Source: Rutpela maculata
Taxonomy: Eukaryota; Arthropoda; Insecta; Coleoptera; Cerambycidae
Reading direction: 5' to 3'
Assembly: GCA_936432065.2 (NCBI GenBank)
Contig: OW386285.2
Coordinates: forward strand, 183,892,301 to 183,956,300
DNA length: 64,000 nucleotides
Shown: piece after piece, positions 29,783-41,091 of the stretch
How the letters are laid out: each line of letters opens with the position of its first letter
How positions within the stretch are numbered: position 1 is the first letter of the stretch
Notes under the pieces: model-generated
Database searches by the model: none
What the model was told of the DNA's origin: nothing
What the model saw: only the letters and a program-made list of their open reading frames with translations
Translations under genes and position numbers: made by a program

Positions 29783-30782
29783 TCTATATATATATATATA
29801 TATAAAAGAATACCCTGACTGATTGATCTATCAACGCACAGCTCAAACCGCTGGGTCTAGAAACTCCAAATTTTGCATAGAGGTTCCTCGAATGGCATAG
29901 GTATCAAAATTCGACCCTCAAGAGGGGGAAAAAGAGGGTTGAAATTTTAGGCTTTTTCGGAAAAGGTTATATCTAGATGCGTGAAATTTGCCAGAAATAT
30001 TATTTGTTGAAATCTATTAGATATGTGTAAGACAAAATTTCGATTTTCGCTTTATGAAGGGGTAGATGGTTTAAACACATATGATGCAAACAGCAAAGTA
30101 TATCATTTTGACACTAAAAATAATGTCTATAATTAAGTTATTTTGACACATCAGAAGATAGAATATTATTATTATGTTTCATATATGGTGTTATCATTTC
30201 CAATGTCTCCAATGGTTGCAAGGATTGGGAAATCTGTGAATTTTTACTTTTTTTAACGAAATGGCAAGAAAATCTAAGTATTAATGGAGAAGTTGTATAA
30301 CATACTATTGTCCCAATTGTAGGTGATGGAGCCTGTTTATTCCGTTCCCTTTCATTCTTAAATTACGGCTTACAAGAAGGTTAGTAACCAAATAGTCAGC
30401 TTTGTGTTAGACAATTGGAACGAATTTTTAATTATGTCCCGTAACAGTGAGGGCGACAATTACTCCTCATGAGCTGAGGTATCCGTATCTTTGAAATCGC
30501 GTAAGTCAGAGTGACGGGATCTTCTGAGGAAATAAGGAGACACGTATTCGACGACTTTCAAAAAGAGACCCCCCTCCCGAACAGGGAGAGGGAAATTTGA
30601 CACATACCCACCCATGTGTTCTATTATTGTCGATTAAAATAATTATTTTTTTCGATGGGAAGACAGCTTCCTTAAATGCAATGAATGTGCAGTGGGTTAG
30701 TATCTCAATGTTCCTAATTCCATGCAGACGAAGTTCCGCCCGAACGAAGTTCCATGCGGACGAAGCCGCGGGCATCAGCTAG
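29783..30782 (+). mobile_element. 1000-bp non-autonomous Helitron
   Basis: Starts TCTATATATA, ends GCGGGCATCAGCTAG, and lies exactly between A (29782) and T (30783), the A-T target of Helitrons, with no target duplication. The ORF1 frame of the host retrotransposon continues cleanly across. The 5' end is followed by an AT microsatellite and the CCGCTGGGTCTAGAAACTCC stretch seen in this Helitron type. A GC-rich hairpin-capable region lies just before the CTAG end. No Rep/helicase is present, but an OTU relic is. Confidence 0.85.
30307..30440 (+). pseudogene. OTU-like cysteine protease relic inside the Helitron
   Basis: Two frames show the OTU fold signature: IVGDGACLFRSLSFLNYG (the D-G-x-C-x-F/R-x active-site motif with its catalytic Cys) and, after a frameshift near 30378, VSNQIVSFVLDNWNEF. 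OTU enzymes remove ubiquitin. The catalytic His region is absent. OTU domains are known as parts of some insect Helitron proteins, so this is probably a leftover of the autonomous parent. Confidence 0.6.
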
Positions 30783-30949
30783 TTTGATATGAAAGACAAA
30801 GTCTACGAGAACGACTTCTGGCCAAATCGTGTGGCTTTTTCACGCTTTAAGTTTGACATCCAACCAAAAGAAGGAGATGATTTTTTTAGACAAACTGGAG
30901 AACACAAAATCCAAAACCCATCTGTAAATTCAACTTTACACTGCTCCAC

Positions 30950-31713
30950 CAAAACATACAGTGCCTCAGAAACAAAGTACAAGAACATGAAGTGTATCTC
31001 GAAGATAAAGCCATTAATTTTATATGCCTAAACGAACACTGGTTGAGTACAATTGAAACAGACATAGTTAAACCAAAAGTCTACAATGTCATCTCTAGCT
31101 TTTGCAGATCAGTCAAAACACATGGTGGTGTAAAGGCGCAGTTACACGGCGCGTGATTAGGCGAGCCTGGCTCGGCGAGTCACGAAACACGCGCCCTGTG
31201 ACACAGGCAACTTGGCACTCGGGAAACGTTGCTCGCATCGGCTCGCGTCTTCCAACTAGTTGTCGGTAACTGCGCCTGAAGATCAGTCATCAGTTAATCC
31301 ATGCACTTTTGACGAGCTTACAATCCACAACCCAACACGAAATCTGTATTGGTCACGCGCCGAACCACGCACCAGGTTCGTGGATCGGCGAACCACGCGC
31401 CGTGTAACTGCGCCTTAAGTATACTTGTCAGAGAAGGTATAAAGTGTTCTCCTTTGTCTGCTAATATAACTGACTTATCAGAAGAGGTGCATTGTGAAAT
31501 AGCTGGCATAGAAACTAACGAATACCAAATTATAAGTCTACAGATCCCCGTCAGGGGATTTTCAAATTTTTTTAGAAAAATTAGCATTAATATTAGAAAA
31601 AATTAATATAAATAAGAAAATAATTTTAACTGGAGACTTCAATGTCAAGTTTGGTACAAATACATTACAATGTATATAAAATAGACGTCAGCACATTATA
31701 TCCTAATTAATAC
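30950..31713 (+). pseudogene. Endonuclease relic of the shattered non-LTR element
   Basis: APE-type endonuclease segments: LHQNIQCLRNKVQ, INFICLNEHWL, VREGIKCSPL and, after a frameshift near 31550, KIILTGDFNVKFGTN with the GDFN motif. Two in-frame stops follow. The segment is split by the MITE at 31134-31415 and then by the RT fragment at 31714. Confidence 0.65.
31134..31415. mobile_element. 282-bp Harbinger-like MITE
   Basis: Terminal inverted repeats AGGCGCAGTTACACGGCGCG and its complement, flanked by TAA at 31131-31133 and 31416-31418. A 3-bp TAA/TTA duplication is the PIF/Harbinger mark. The reading frame of the endonuclease continues on the other side after removal of one TAA. GC-rich, no ORF. 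Confidence 0.85.
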
Positions 31714-32616
31714 TTTAAAAATTCTTGAAGAGAATAAGGTTCAGTATCACAGATATACTTGAAAGCTTGCCTTTTGAAAGAGTTCTGGTGAAAGGTTTCT
31801 TTTAGATTTATTGGCAGAGTATTATAAAATTTGATTGCGGAGTAATATGGTCCCTTTTCAGTGATAGTCAGACGATGCTGCGGAAATTGAAAATTATCTT
31901 TGTTCCGTGTGTCATAAGAATGTTTAAAGTTAGACATTTCAAAACTAAGCTTGTTTGCTTTTAAATACATTAGACAGGAGTAAATGTACAATCCTGGAAC
32001 TGTGAGCATGTTATTCGTTTTGAAACACCCTTTGCACGACTCATTAAATTTTTTCTTGAGAATTATTCGAACGGCTCTTTTTTGCACTTTAAAAACACGG
32101 GCCAGATTTGTGCTTCCACCCCAGATTTCAATGGAACAGTGGAATAAAAATTAGCATAATAAACTGTCTTGAGAGCGTCTAAATTAAATGTGCGTGATAG
32201 GGTTCTAAGAGCGAAGCAGGTTCTGTTTAACTTTTTTATGACATCATCAATGTGTTCCACCCATTTGCAATTACTATCTACCACCACGCCCAATAGCTTC
32301 GTATTATTAGAGATAGGAATTTTTATTTCTTCAGTGAGACGGTCAGGTATTTGAAACATGGAATTGTGAGTCTTAAAAAATATGCAGTTAGACTTGGCTT
32401 CATTTAATATAAGCTATTGGTATAAAACCAGTCTTTCAGGTTTTCCCATGTTTGAGTGGCACATTGTTGAATGTCAGCAAGAATTTTACCTTTTACTATA
32501 AGATTGGTATCATCAGCATAACTTATAATATTTACTTTGTCACTGTCACTTACAGTATTTATTATGTCGTTGAGAAATGTTATAAAAAGAAGTGGGCCCA
32601 AGACACTCCCTTTGGG
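31714..32616 (-). mobile_element. 5'-truncated CR1/Jockey-like RT fragment
   Basis: Minus-strand element inserted in the shattered retrotransposon, flanked by TTAATAC at 31707-31713 and 32617-32623. It encodes, in three frames, the RT end (GPLLFITFLNDI, SYADDTNLIV) and C-terminal domain (KLLGVVVDSNCKWVEHIDDV, ending SLQEFLKY). The 5' end is cut within RT motif B. Confidence 0.75.
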
Positions 32617-32623
32617 TTAATAC

Positions 32624-34042
32624 CAGGGTGTATTAAATAGGTGGTCCGACATATGGCACTTTCCTATGATAATAATGGCTTCATAAGTGCATGCTTTCTA
32701 TTTAATTCAGTAGATGGCACGAGCTTTAATGTCCTACAAAAACCTGGATATAGATAGATGAATTTGCTTTGCTGCATATAGTGTTGCATATATTCACAAC
32801 TGAACAGCAATTTCAGTTATGTAAAGGAACAAATATTCACCAGTTTCAGATTTACATAGGTATGGTAAGAAAATAAGACTTATGTAAAATATACAAATTT
32901 ATTTGTAACAACAGTACTGGGCGTAATGGGTTGCAATATTATAAGAACAAGATTTACACAATATGTTTACAAATAGTTCCTTTCTCCAAAATTACTGAGC
33001 ATTCTCTATGCCCCCAACATGAGTTGACTTTAATTGCACATCAGAATGAACACTTTGATAATAATATTTGTACTTGGTCCACCTAAGCAAGCATTGTAGT
33101 CAATTTTTAGAAAAATATGCTGCAATTCTTCTACATTGATCGGTTTACTGATTGATGTTAACTTAATATCATGCAAAAAATAACCTCTGTTGTAGGACCA
33201 AACATGAGACCAAACCCAACCTGAAAATAGAAATTACACAAATAATTACGTGAAAAACTAAATTATTATTTGGAAACAAATACTATCTAAAAAACATTTA
33301 CTGTCTTAAAACAAGTTGTAATTAATTTATCATGATGTTCTGCCTTATGTAAACACAAAGCTTCTACTTTCAATACATTTATGAATACCCCAATTCTTAT
33401 TTGGTAATTTGACGTCACATTCTTCAGACAAATTTTTTTCTAGTAAGTGTAAATACAAACTCTCAGAAATAAGGATAAATTATATTATTGTGAACATCAC
33501 TCATATTTAATAACTTCTTAATTTTCTTAGGGACAACATTTTCTGAAGAACAAGCATCTAATTTGCTTGGAAGTGTACCTTTCTTCAACCTTCTTCTTTA
33601 AAACTGCCGCTAAAAGCATAAAATATATTTAAAAAGACGTTTTTATACCTATAGGTTATGTTACAAATATTTATGTAAAAAAACTTACAGTGTATATAAC
33701 TCCATTTTCAGACTGAGAAGTAAAACTACTTTTTATACTGCTGGAGCAAAAATGTTTTTTCACAGCGTATTGAATGTATTTCTTCTAGGTATCTGATGTC
33801 AAATGTCACTGATATCTTTGACTACAAGATTTTTCACTAAACAGAAACGAAAGGCCGGGAACTCAGGCCGGGAATGTATGCAACACTGTATGCACGTATG
33901 TATAGAACCTGCAAAATTATCTTTCTATGCGTAAATAACGACGGACGCTATTGCTCCTGCCATCTATTACATTATGTACAAAGTAAGCACTTATGAAGCC
34001 ACTCAATGGGTCCTCGTCGCATCACCTATTTAATACACCCTA
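32624..34042. mobile_element. 1.4-kb TIR element with 8-bp duplication
   Basis: Ends are CAGGGTGTATTAAATAGGTG and its complement (first base C versus T), with GTTAATAC at 32616-32623 and 34043-34050. An 8-bp duplication and CAGGG ends suggest hAT, with P-type as the alternative. The 1419 bp hold no ORF with recognised content, so it is non-autonomous. Confidence 0.75.
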
Positions 34043-34050
34043 GTTAATAC

Positions 34051-34840
34051 CTACAGTCAGCATTAATACTAGAGAAAATTCATGTCTAGACAATATTCTT
34101 ACAAACCTAACCTATTCTGATTTTCCCGCTAGGGTATTTAATACATATCTGTCAGATCATCACGGCATTACAATGCAATTTAAATCTACCTGTAAAGTAA
34201 GTAACAACTTAAACACCAGAATTAATTTTAGACCAATAACAGATTACGGTTTACTTCGCCTATATAATCATCTCGAAATAACTAACTGGGACTTTGTAAA
34301 TAATTCAATTTCTGATGTAGAATTTAAATTCAAACTATTTATAGAAAAACTAACAGAGGCCATTGAATTGAGCTTTCCAGTGAAATCTAAATTGGAAAAA
34401 AACTTTAATTCTTTCAAAGATACTTGGTTCAATGAACATCTAAAAAACATGCGTGATAATTTACATTTTTTAATAGATTTGAACAAACGGGATCCTAGGC
34501 TCATTACTAAGAAAACTGTTAATTCATTTAAGGCAAAATATTGATACGAGATTTGTAAAGCAAAAAAAGGGGCGAATGACAAATATATACAAGACTCTAC
34601 AAACTCTCAAGCAGCCATGTGGAAAGTCATTAAGAACAGCAATCCCAATTTACATTCACTAACCACAGACATTGATGCAAATTCGTTTAATAATTTTTTT
34701 ACAAATATTGCTGAAGATATTATTAAAAACTTACCAACTTCAGATAAACACTTCAGTGATTATATCGATGGTATTGATCCTCTAATCAATTTCAAATTTA
34801 ACGAAACGGGGTCATCATGCATATTTTTTTTATTTTAAAT
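34051..34840 (+). pseudogene. Endonuclease end and RT start of the shattered non-LTR element
   Basis: Plus-strand frames continue the element: SCLDNILTNL, then LSDHHGITMQF (end of the endonuclease) and the linker IELSFPVKSKL, a stop at 34542-34544, then QAAMWKVIKNSNP and FTNIAEDI. It ends at about 34840 before the RT catalytic core. Confidence 0.65.
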
Positions 34841-35079
34841 TATGAAAGTTCGTTAAAAATAATACACCATTTTTTTATTTTTTTATATTTCATCGTTTTA
34901 TATAAGAAAAATAATAATAAAGTTTTCCCACGCTTCTCGTGACGTCACTGATCCCGCGCCAATGAGAATGCTCAGGGCTTTCTCATTGGTTGCCGCTTTT
35001 GTCGCCGATAACCTAGAAACTGTAGTCTGCTCAACTACCTAACTGTACTCAGTCGATAAATTCCAGAGACGGCTTTGGC

Positions 35080-35298
35080 TTGTATGTAGCAGGTGAACAT
35101 AAAGCAAATGAATGTACATCAGACAGGGAAGAATGCACTAACTGTAAACGTGCCGTCGAAATCTTAAAAATACCTAACATAGACTATAACCACCCGGCGT
35201 ATAGCAAAACATGTGAAGCTTACATAAGAATTTTTACACAGTTACAACAAAGAGTTAATTACCCAGAGTTACATACAGAACAAAATAACAGAAAATAG
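35080..35298 (+). pseudogene. C-terminal end of non-LTR ORF1
   Basis: The frame reads ANECTSDREECTNCKRAVEI and continues to 35298. The Cys spacing fits the last zinc knuckle of a gag-like ORF1. The start is lost by 5' truncation. It ends 21 bp before ORF2. Confidence 0.6.
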
Positions 35299-35319
35299 CA
35301 ATCAATAAATACATATATA

Positions 35320-38133
35320 ATGTATTTAAACATACAAAGTTTAAGTAAGCATAAAACTGAACTATGTTGGATAATTCACCAAAAGAAACCAGTAATTATT
35401 TGTCTATCAGAAACACATATTACCGAAGAAATTCAAGATAATGAAATATATATTGAAGGTTATAATGTTCTATGTTCATATTCAACTAGTCGCCATACGG
35501 GGGGAGCCATCATATACATCAAAAAGGAATATAAATATAAAATAATGATAAATGACTCCATAAATATGAACATGTGGATAATCGGTGTAGAAATAACTAT
35601 AAACAGGCATAAGTATTTTATATTCAGTCTTTATCACTCACCTAACTCTAACCACATAGATTTTGTGACCAAATTAGAAGAAATTTTAAGTGATTTTTCA
35701 ACAAAAACTGGTACATTGATTGTAATAGGAGACTTCAACATAAATATTGCTACAAATTCTCACTATTCTCGAAATTTAATAAACACTGTACAAAATCTAG
35801 GATTATATCAAATAATGGATCAATTCACTCGCATTACGGAAAACAGTTCGACAATCATAGACCTAATAATTACTAATTCCAAATACATTAAATTCGAGGT
35901 TCTATCTACACCAAAAATCACAGACCACTCAATCATAACAGTACAATTAAATAATAATGCTATGGCAGAACCACAAAAAAAAGTAATCAGAGACTTCGAT
36001 AACTTCAATGAAACACATTTTCAATTAGATTTAATGGACACACAATGGATACCAAATTGTAATGATGTAAACACATTAGCCGAAAAATTAGTAATTAATC
36101 TAACTCAAACATTAAACGAGCATGCGCCAGTAAAAGAGATAAGAATTACAAATAAAGAGGGAAATAAAAAGTGGTGGACGAATGAGATAGGTCAAAAAAT
36201 CAAAGAAAGAGATCATTTGTATAAAACAGCTATAAGAACAGGTAACGAGCAACACTGGAATGAATTTAAAGAAAAAAGAAACATGATAGTGACACTCATT
36301 AGACAACAAAAACAAATATATTATCAGAGAAAAATTGATGAAGTTAAAGGAAACTCAAATGAAATGTGGAAGACATTAAAACTACTTTTAAATGAAAAAA
36401 GAAATGACAACAATAATGGAATAATTTTTGACAACGAACTAACTACAGATAATAAAGTAATCGCTGAGAAATTTAACAAGTTCTTTCTGGAAAGTATAGA
36501 ACAAATTACGGTACATTTGAATCCAAATAAACATTATGATACAATATTGAACAACATGGAGAAGACCAATTGTAAAATGGAAAAGTTCAAAGTACTGGAA
36601 ATAAAAAATTTAAAAAACATTATAAATCAAATGAAAAATAAACCCAGTAGTGTAGACGGCATAAATGTACACATTTTAAAATTATCATTTAAAGCAATAG
36701 GCAATCAATTTTTACAAGTTATAAATACCAGTTTAGAAACAGGAATATTCCCAGACACTTGGAAGACGTCAACAGTAATACCTATTGAAAAGAAAAATAA
36801 AACAATTCGATGTGAGGAGCATAGACCCATAAATATGGTACCAGTCTATGAGAAATTACTGGAATTATCTGCTAATGAACAAATAATAGAATATATAGAA
36901 AACAACAACCTACTATCGAAATATCAAGCTGGATTTCGAAAACTAAATTCGTGCGACACTGCTTTACAAACAACGTTATCAAGCTGGAAAAACGCCTTAA
37001 ATGAGAAACAAATCATAGTGGTAGTTTTTTTAGATTTCCGCAGAGCCTTTGAGACAATAGATAGACAATTATTACTGTTGAAGTTAAATAATTACGGATT
37101 TGGACATAACATTGTGAAATGGATGACCAGTTATTTAGAAAATAGAACACAAACTACCAAATATAAAAATGATACATCCTTACCAAAAGAGACAATATTC
37201 GGTGTACCACAAGGAACCGTTATGGGACCTAATCTGTTTGTTCTATACATAAATGATATTATGAAATACGTTAAAAAGTGCAACATACAACTATTTGCTG
37301 ACGATACATTGATATACTTAGTTGGTGATAATGTAGATTCGACTATAAATATAATAAATAGTGAGCTTAGAGAAATAGAAAAATGGTTGGACATGAATAG
37401 CCTTAGCTTAAATACAGACAAAACTAAGTTTATGGTAATTAAAAGTAAATACAGCCGAGTAAACACAGTAAATAACCAAGGAGTAACCATAAATGGAACA
37501 AATATTGAGCAAGTTAATGAATTCAAGTATTTAGGTGTAATTATTGATGATCATTTAACGTTCTCCGGACATGCTCATTATATTACCAAAAAAATAGCTA
37601 AAAAAGTTAATTTGTTGGGACGTATAGGAAAAGATCTTAGTACATGGACGAAAATAACCATATATAAAACAATTATTTTACCTCATTTCAACTTCTGCTC
37701 AACAATACTTTTTCTACTTAGTAATGCTGAAATAAATATGCTACAGAAGAAGCAAAACCAAGCATTACGAATTATTCTAAACTGTAACAAATATACAAAT
37801 ATAAAATTAATGCTTGATGCTACGAAGTTACTGGGAGTGAAACAAATTATAACTTTAAATACAATGACTTTTATTTACAAAATATTACATGGATTAGTGC
37901 CAAAACATTTATCAGAATATTGTACCTTCGTGAGGAACATTCATGAACACGACACAAGATCAAGAGAAAATTTATATATTCCAACAGTACATACAAGATA
38001 TAGCCAGGTTAACCTATTCCACAATGGATTTAAACAATATAATGAACTACCAATTTCTGTAAGAAACTGTGAAAGCCTCATGTTATTTAAAAATGTTTGT
38101 TTTAAATATGTTTTATCGAATGTCACTATTTAA
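35320..38133 (+). CDS. Endonuclease-reverse transcriptase (ORF2), 937 aa
   Basis: Uninterrupted. APE endonuclease at residues 1-220: YLNIQSLSKHKTEL, ICLSETH, HTGGAIIYI, TLIVIGDFNINI and KITDHSIITV. RT at about 430-720: NKPSSVDGINVHILKLS, SKYQAGFRKLNSCDTALQT, VVFLDFRRAFETIDRQLL (motif A), GVPQGTVMGPNLF (motif B), IQLFADDTLIYL (motif C). The C-terminal region has CDATKLLGV-like and HDTRSREN segments. The enzyme nicks DNA and copies its RNA there. All catalytic motifs look intact, so it may have been active recently. Confidence 0.9.
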   Translation: MYLNIQSLSKHKTELCWIIHQKKPVIICLSETHITEEIQDNEIYIEGYNVLCSYSTSRHTGGAIIYIKKEYKYKIMINDSINMNMWIIGVEITINRHKYFIFSLYHSPNSNHIDFVTKLEEILSDFSTKTGTLIVIGDFNINIATNSHYSRNLINTVQNLGLYQIMDQFTRITENSSTIIDLIITNSKYIKFEVLSTPKITDHSIITVQLNNNAMAEPQKKVIRDFDNFNETHFQLDLMDTQWIPNCNDVNTLAEKLVINLTQTLNEHAPVKEIRITNKEGNKKWWTNEIGQKIKERDHLYKTAIRTGNEQHWNEFKEKRNMIVTLIRQQKQIYYQRKIDEVKGNSNEMWKTLKLLLNEKRNDNNNGIIFDNELTTDNKVIAEKFNKFFLESIEQITVHLNPNKHYDTILNNMEKTNCKMEKFKVLEIKNLKNIINQMKNKPSSVDGINVHILKLSFKAIGNQFLQVINTSLETGIFPDTWKTSTVIPIEKKNKTIRCEEHRPINMVPVYEKLLELSANEQIIEYIENNNLLSKYQAGFRKLNSCDTALQTTLSSWKNALNEKQIIVVVFLDFRRAFETIDRQLLLLKLNNYGFGHNIVKWMTSYLENRTQTTKYKNDTSLPKETIFGVPQGTVMGPNLFVLYINDIMKYVKKCNIQLFADDTLIYLVGDNVDSTINIINSELREIEKWLDMNSLSLNTDKTKFMVIKSKYSRVNTVNNQGVTINGTNIEQVNEFKYLGVIIDDHLTFSGHAHYITKKIAKKVNLLGRIGKDLSTWTKITIYKTIILPHFNFCSTILFLLSNAEINMLQKKQNQALRIILNCNKYTNIKLMLDATKLLGVKQIITLNTMTFIYKILHGLVPKHLSEYCTFVRNIHEHDTRSRENLYIPTVHTRYSQVNLFHNGFKQYNELPISVRNCESLMLFKNVCFKYVLSNVTI

Positions 38134-38280
38134 TATTTAAGTTTATACCACATGATTAGTTTCAAATTTCATTTATAGAATTAATTTCGTTGATATACAA
38201 TAATGTAAAAATGTGAAATCTAGCTTATGCTATTAATAAAGTATTATTATTATTATTATTATTAATAATATAATAATATA

Positions 38281-38784
38281 ACTGACACGAACTGACAACA
38301 ACACAATTTTAGGTTAAGTTTGTGACATCATGACTTTTAGTGATAAACCCGCATTTAACGTACCTAAACATCACATTTTTACACACAATATAAAAACAAC
38401 GAAATGATGAAATATTAACTACCTGCATGAACGGATCAACTTGCCGCCGATTAAATAGATAGATATATTATATAATTAAAATTATTATTGAAATACGGAA
38501 TCGGAAGTTTCCCAGAAGTGCGATAAACGTAATTCTCCAAAAATTCACTATTTTGCACTTACAATCGCACAAACAAAGATCAGAATAGATATAAACATAA
38601 ACCAAAACCGATTGACAAGTGACGGTATCAACCAATGGATATGAAATGAAAAATTGTTTACAAACTGGACGCAAGCATATTGGCGCCTAATTTAAAATAT
38701 CGGACTTATTTTAAATTACGCGCCAACTGTCAGTTTATCTTGGCGCCATTAAAATAGACTACTTGCGTTTGGTCTGTCACAAAC
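38281..38784. other. No gene seen; upstream flank of the THAP transposase
   Basis: Contains two short copies of TTGGCGCC-like sequence (about 38682 and 38740) just upstream of the transposase start, perhaps part of a terminal or promoter region. Nothing else supported. Confidence 0.35.
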
Positions 38785-41037
38785 ATGAGTGCAATTAAAC
38801 GTTGCTTTGTGCCAATATGTGCAAATAACATTGTAAATATGCCTGATAAGTTATTTATAACAGTATAAGCAGACAGAACTCGACATCAGTTATGGTGTGA
38901 GGCAGTTGGTTTGCCTATTACACAAAGCCACAGACTATATTGTTGTGAAGATCATTTTAAGGTAATTTTATAATATAATAATCTATTCTGCAGCTTTAGT
39001 TACGCAAAATATAACTTACAGCTTGATGAAGATGCTGAAAACTGGATGTACTTTAAAACAATAGGAAACCGAATAATATTAAAAGAAAACGTAATACCAC
39101 ACCTTAACATCACGAGAGATGAAGAGATTCAATTGGAACAACAATTGACGTCCTTTGAAAAGAAGCGAAAATTGGAAGTTCGTCAAAAATTAAGTGAAGG
39201 TGTAGTGAAAAGACTATCTTCAGAAGAAGTTGCACATGATGAAGGAACATCATTTCTTCCCAAGACATTTGTAAATCCACTTTCATTCTCTTCAACTGCA
39301 AGCGACTCTCCTCAAGAATCAGATTATAGCCCTGTGAAGTCTGTTCGCACTAATAGTAGTGGTTATAAGCCAAGTTCTTTATTAAAGGTACAGTCAACAG
39401 TTTCATTGATAGAACGAAATAGCAGATTTTATTTGGGCTTGCCTCAAGAGGCATATGAATTAGTGACATTACTCAGTGATTCTGCCCATGTGTCTTATAG
39501 AAATATATTAATAACGTTAAAGAAAATACGACTGAATGATACGTATGTAAGATTAGGTCATGATTTTGATTTATCATTATCTTCAGTTAACAGGATATTT
39601 ACAGCAGCTGTACCGAAATTAGCTGAGAAATTACAAGAACTGATACTTTGGCCCAAATCTGAAGATATTAAAAAGTTACTGCCTATTCCATTCAGAGCAC
39701 GTTTTAGTGGAGTGGAATCAATGATCGACTGTCTTGAAATAGAAATAGAAAAACCATCTACCCTATCAAGCTTGCCATGACTTGGTCTCAATATAAACAT
39801 TGCAACACTATAAAGTATCTTATTTCTTCAACACCAAGTGGAATAATCAACTTTATATCTGGTGGGTACGGTGGTCGTATATCGGACAACGAAATTTGTG
39901 AAGCAAGTGGTTACTTCAACGTTTTATGAAGAGGTACCTTTGTGATGGCAGACCGGAGATTTAGAATAGAATACTTTATTTGTCTTTGTGGCTACAGTAT
40001 TTGTAGATAAGATGTCATCATGTAAAAAAATTAAAAAAACAGAAATATAGTAAAATACAAAAGTTAAAACAACATACATACAGATTAAAAGGTACACTAA
40101 TAACAAACACTTACAAAAGCTACATTAAATAAAATGGAATAAAAGAAAAAACACTGAAATGACTCTAAATTACAATTCTTCTCCAGTTTGTATCTTTAAC
40201 ACAAACTCCCCAATGGTGTAGAATGCTTTATTTGTTAAGTAATTTTTTAACTTTTTCTTAAAGTCTTGAGCAGGCAAGTCTCTGAGGTTTCCAGGAAGTA
40301 AATTGAACATATGGAATCCTGCATAAAAGGGTGATTTTTCGTAAAAAGCATGGTGATATTGATTTATATATATGTTATTTTTATGTCTTGTATTATGAGT
40401 GTGAATGTCAGCATATGATGGGAATTTATTTTTGTTTTCATAACTGTATATTAAAATTTTTAATATATAGATACATGCAATTGTTAATATTTTTTTCTTT
40501 TTAAAAATCTCTCTACAGGAGGTACGACTATCAAGGTTATATATTAGTCTAATAACTCGTTTTTGTAAAATGAACACTCTTTGTACATGGGCGGATCGAC
40601 CCCACACAATAATGTTGTAACTAATAGCTGAGTAAAATAAAGCATAATATACTGGCAATAGAGAATCTGGATTAAGTTTATCTTTTAATTGTTTAATTGC
40701 AAAGTAGGCCTTATTTAATTTTTTTGAGAGAAATGTAATTTGTTCTTGCCATGTTAGCTGGTTGTCAACGATGGTTTAAACATATTGGCTGCAAAAGACT
40801 GTAAATTAATTAGGCCACCTAGTGTCAGTGAAGGTCAAAAATAGTAAAGCACAAGTTCGCATGAACAAGCGTATTGCCTCTTTACGGATACACATTGAAA
40901 GAGTAATATGTAGATTACGAGAATTTAATATTTGTGAACCTCATGCTTGTGTAAATCATGATATTCTGTATTTAATGGATCACATAATAGTTATAATATG
41001 TGCAATTGCTAATTTACAAGGACGATTAATAAAATAA
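38785..41037 (+). pseudogene. THAP-DDE transposase (ISL2EU/Harbinger-like), broken
   Basis: Exon 1 (38785-38961) encodes a THAP zinc finger: CFVPICANNIV, W37 region LWCEAVGLP and CCEDHF, with an in-frame TAA at 38866-38868. A 60-bp intron (38962-39021, GTAATTTT to CTTACAG) joins it in frame to exon 2, which runs LDEDAENWMYFKTIG and a helix-turn-helix region. The DDE_4-type core follows: MIDCLEIEIEKPS (first Asp), a frameshift at about 39760, then GGRISDNEICEASG (second Asp). A retrotransposon fragment interrupts at 39964-40774. The end (from 40775) has IASLRIHIERVICRLREF with the third acid. It would cut and paste a DNA transposon. Terminal repeats were not found. Confidence 0.75.
39964..40774 (-). 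mobile_element. 3' fragment of a CR1/Jockey-like element in the transposase
   Basis: Minus-strand coding for the C-terminal part of an ORF2 (YNIIVWGRSAHVQRVFILQK, ending FYTIGEFVLKI). Flanked by TTTA at 39960-39963 and 40775-40778, a weak 4-bp duplication. Related to, but different from, the fragments at 13261 and 31714. Confidence 0.7.
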
Positions 41038-41091
41038 CTAGAGCGAGGTTAGAGGCGTCTTGCCTGTACACTTATCTCTATACTTACAAGA

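Larger units (their letters stand above)
28900..31030 (+). pseudogene. Non-LTR ORF1 relic, split by a Helitron
   Basis: The N-terminal zinc motif reads VCIYCGGSYHKSCFERI (28934-28984), followed by a helical region LLKELIAEKDKKYAIL. The middle is basic and Ser-rich. The C-terminal domain starts before 29782 and resumes at 30783 with FDMKDKVYENDFWPNRVAFS. Several stops and frameshifts are present. This zinc-plus-coiled-coil layout is common in ORF1 of insect CR1/Jockey-like elements and probably binds RNA. Confidence 0.6.
28843..34840 (+). mobile_element. Shattered CR1/Jockey-like non-LTR retrotransposon
   Basis: One plus-strand element can be followed in five pieces: ORF1 (28843-29782 and 30783-31030), endonuclease (about 30950-31133 and 31419-31713) and the endonuclease-RT linker (34051-34840). 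Between them are a Helitron, a Harbinger-like MITE, a minus-strand RT fragment and a TIR element, each with ends or target-site marks. The pieces line up in the order and frames of one ORF1-ORF2 element. The RT core is absent from 34840 on. Confidence 0.75.
35060..38280 (+). mobile_element. I/Jockey-group non-LTR retrotransposon with intact ORF2
   Basis: Plus-strand element truncated within ORF1 and ending in an (ATT)n tail at about 38248-38280. It keeps the last part of ORF1 and a fully open 937-codon ORF2. The open frame and clean tail make it one of the youngest insertions here. I did not find a target duplication. Confidence 0.85.
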
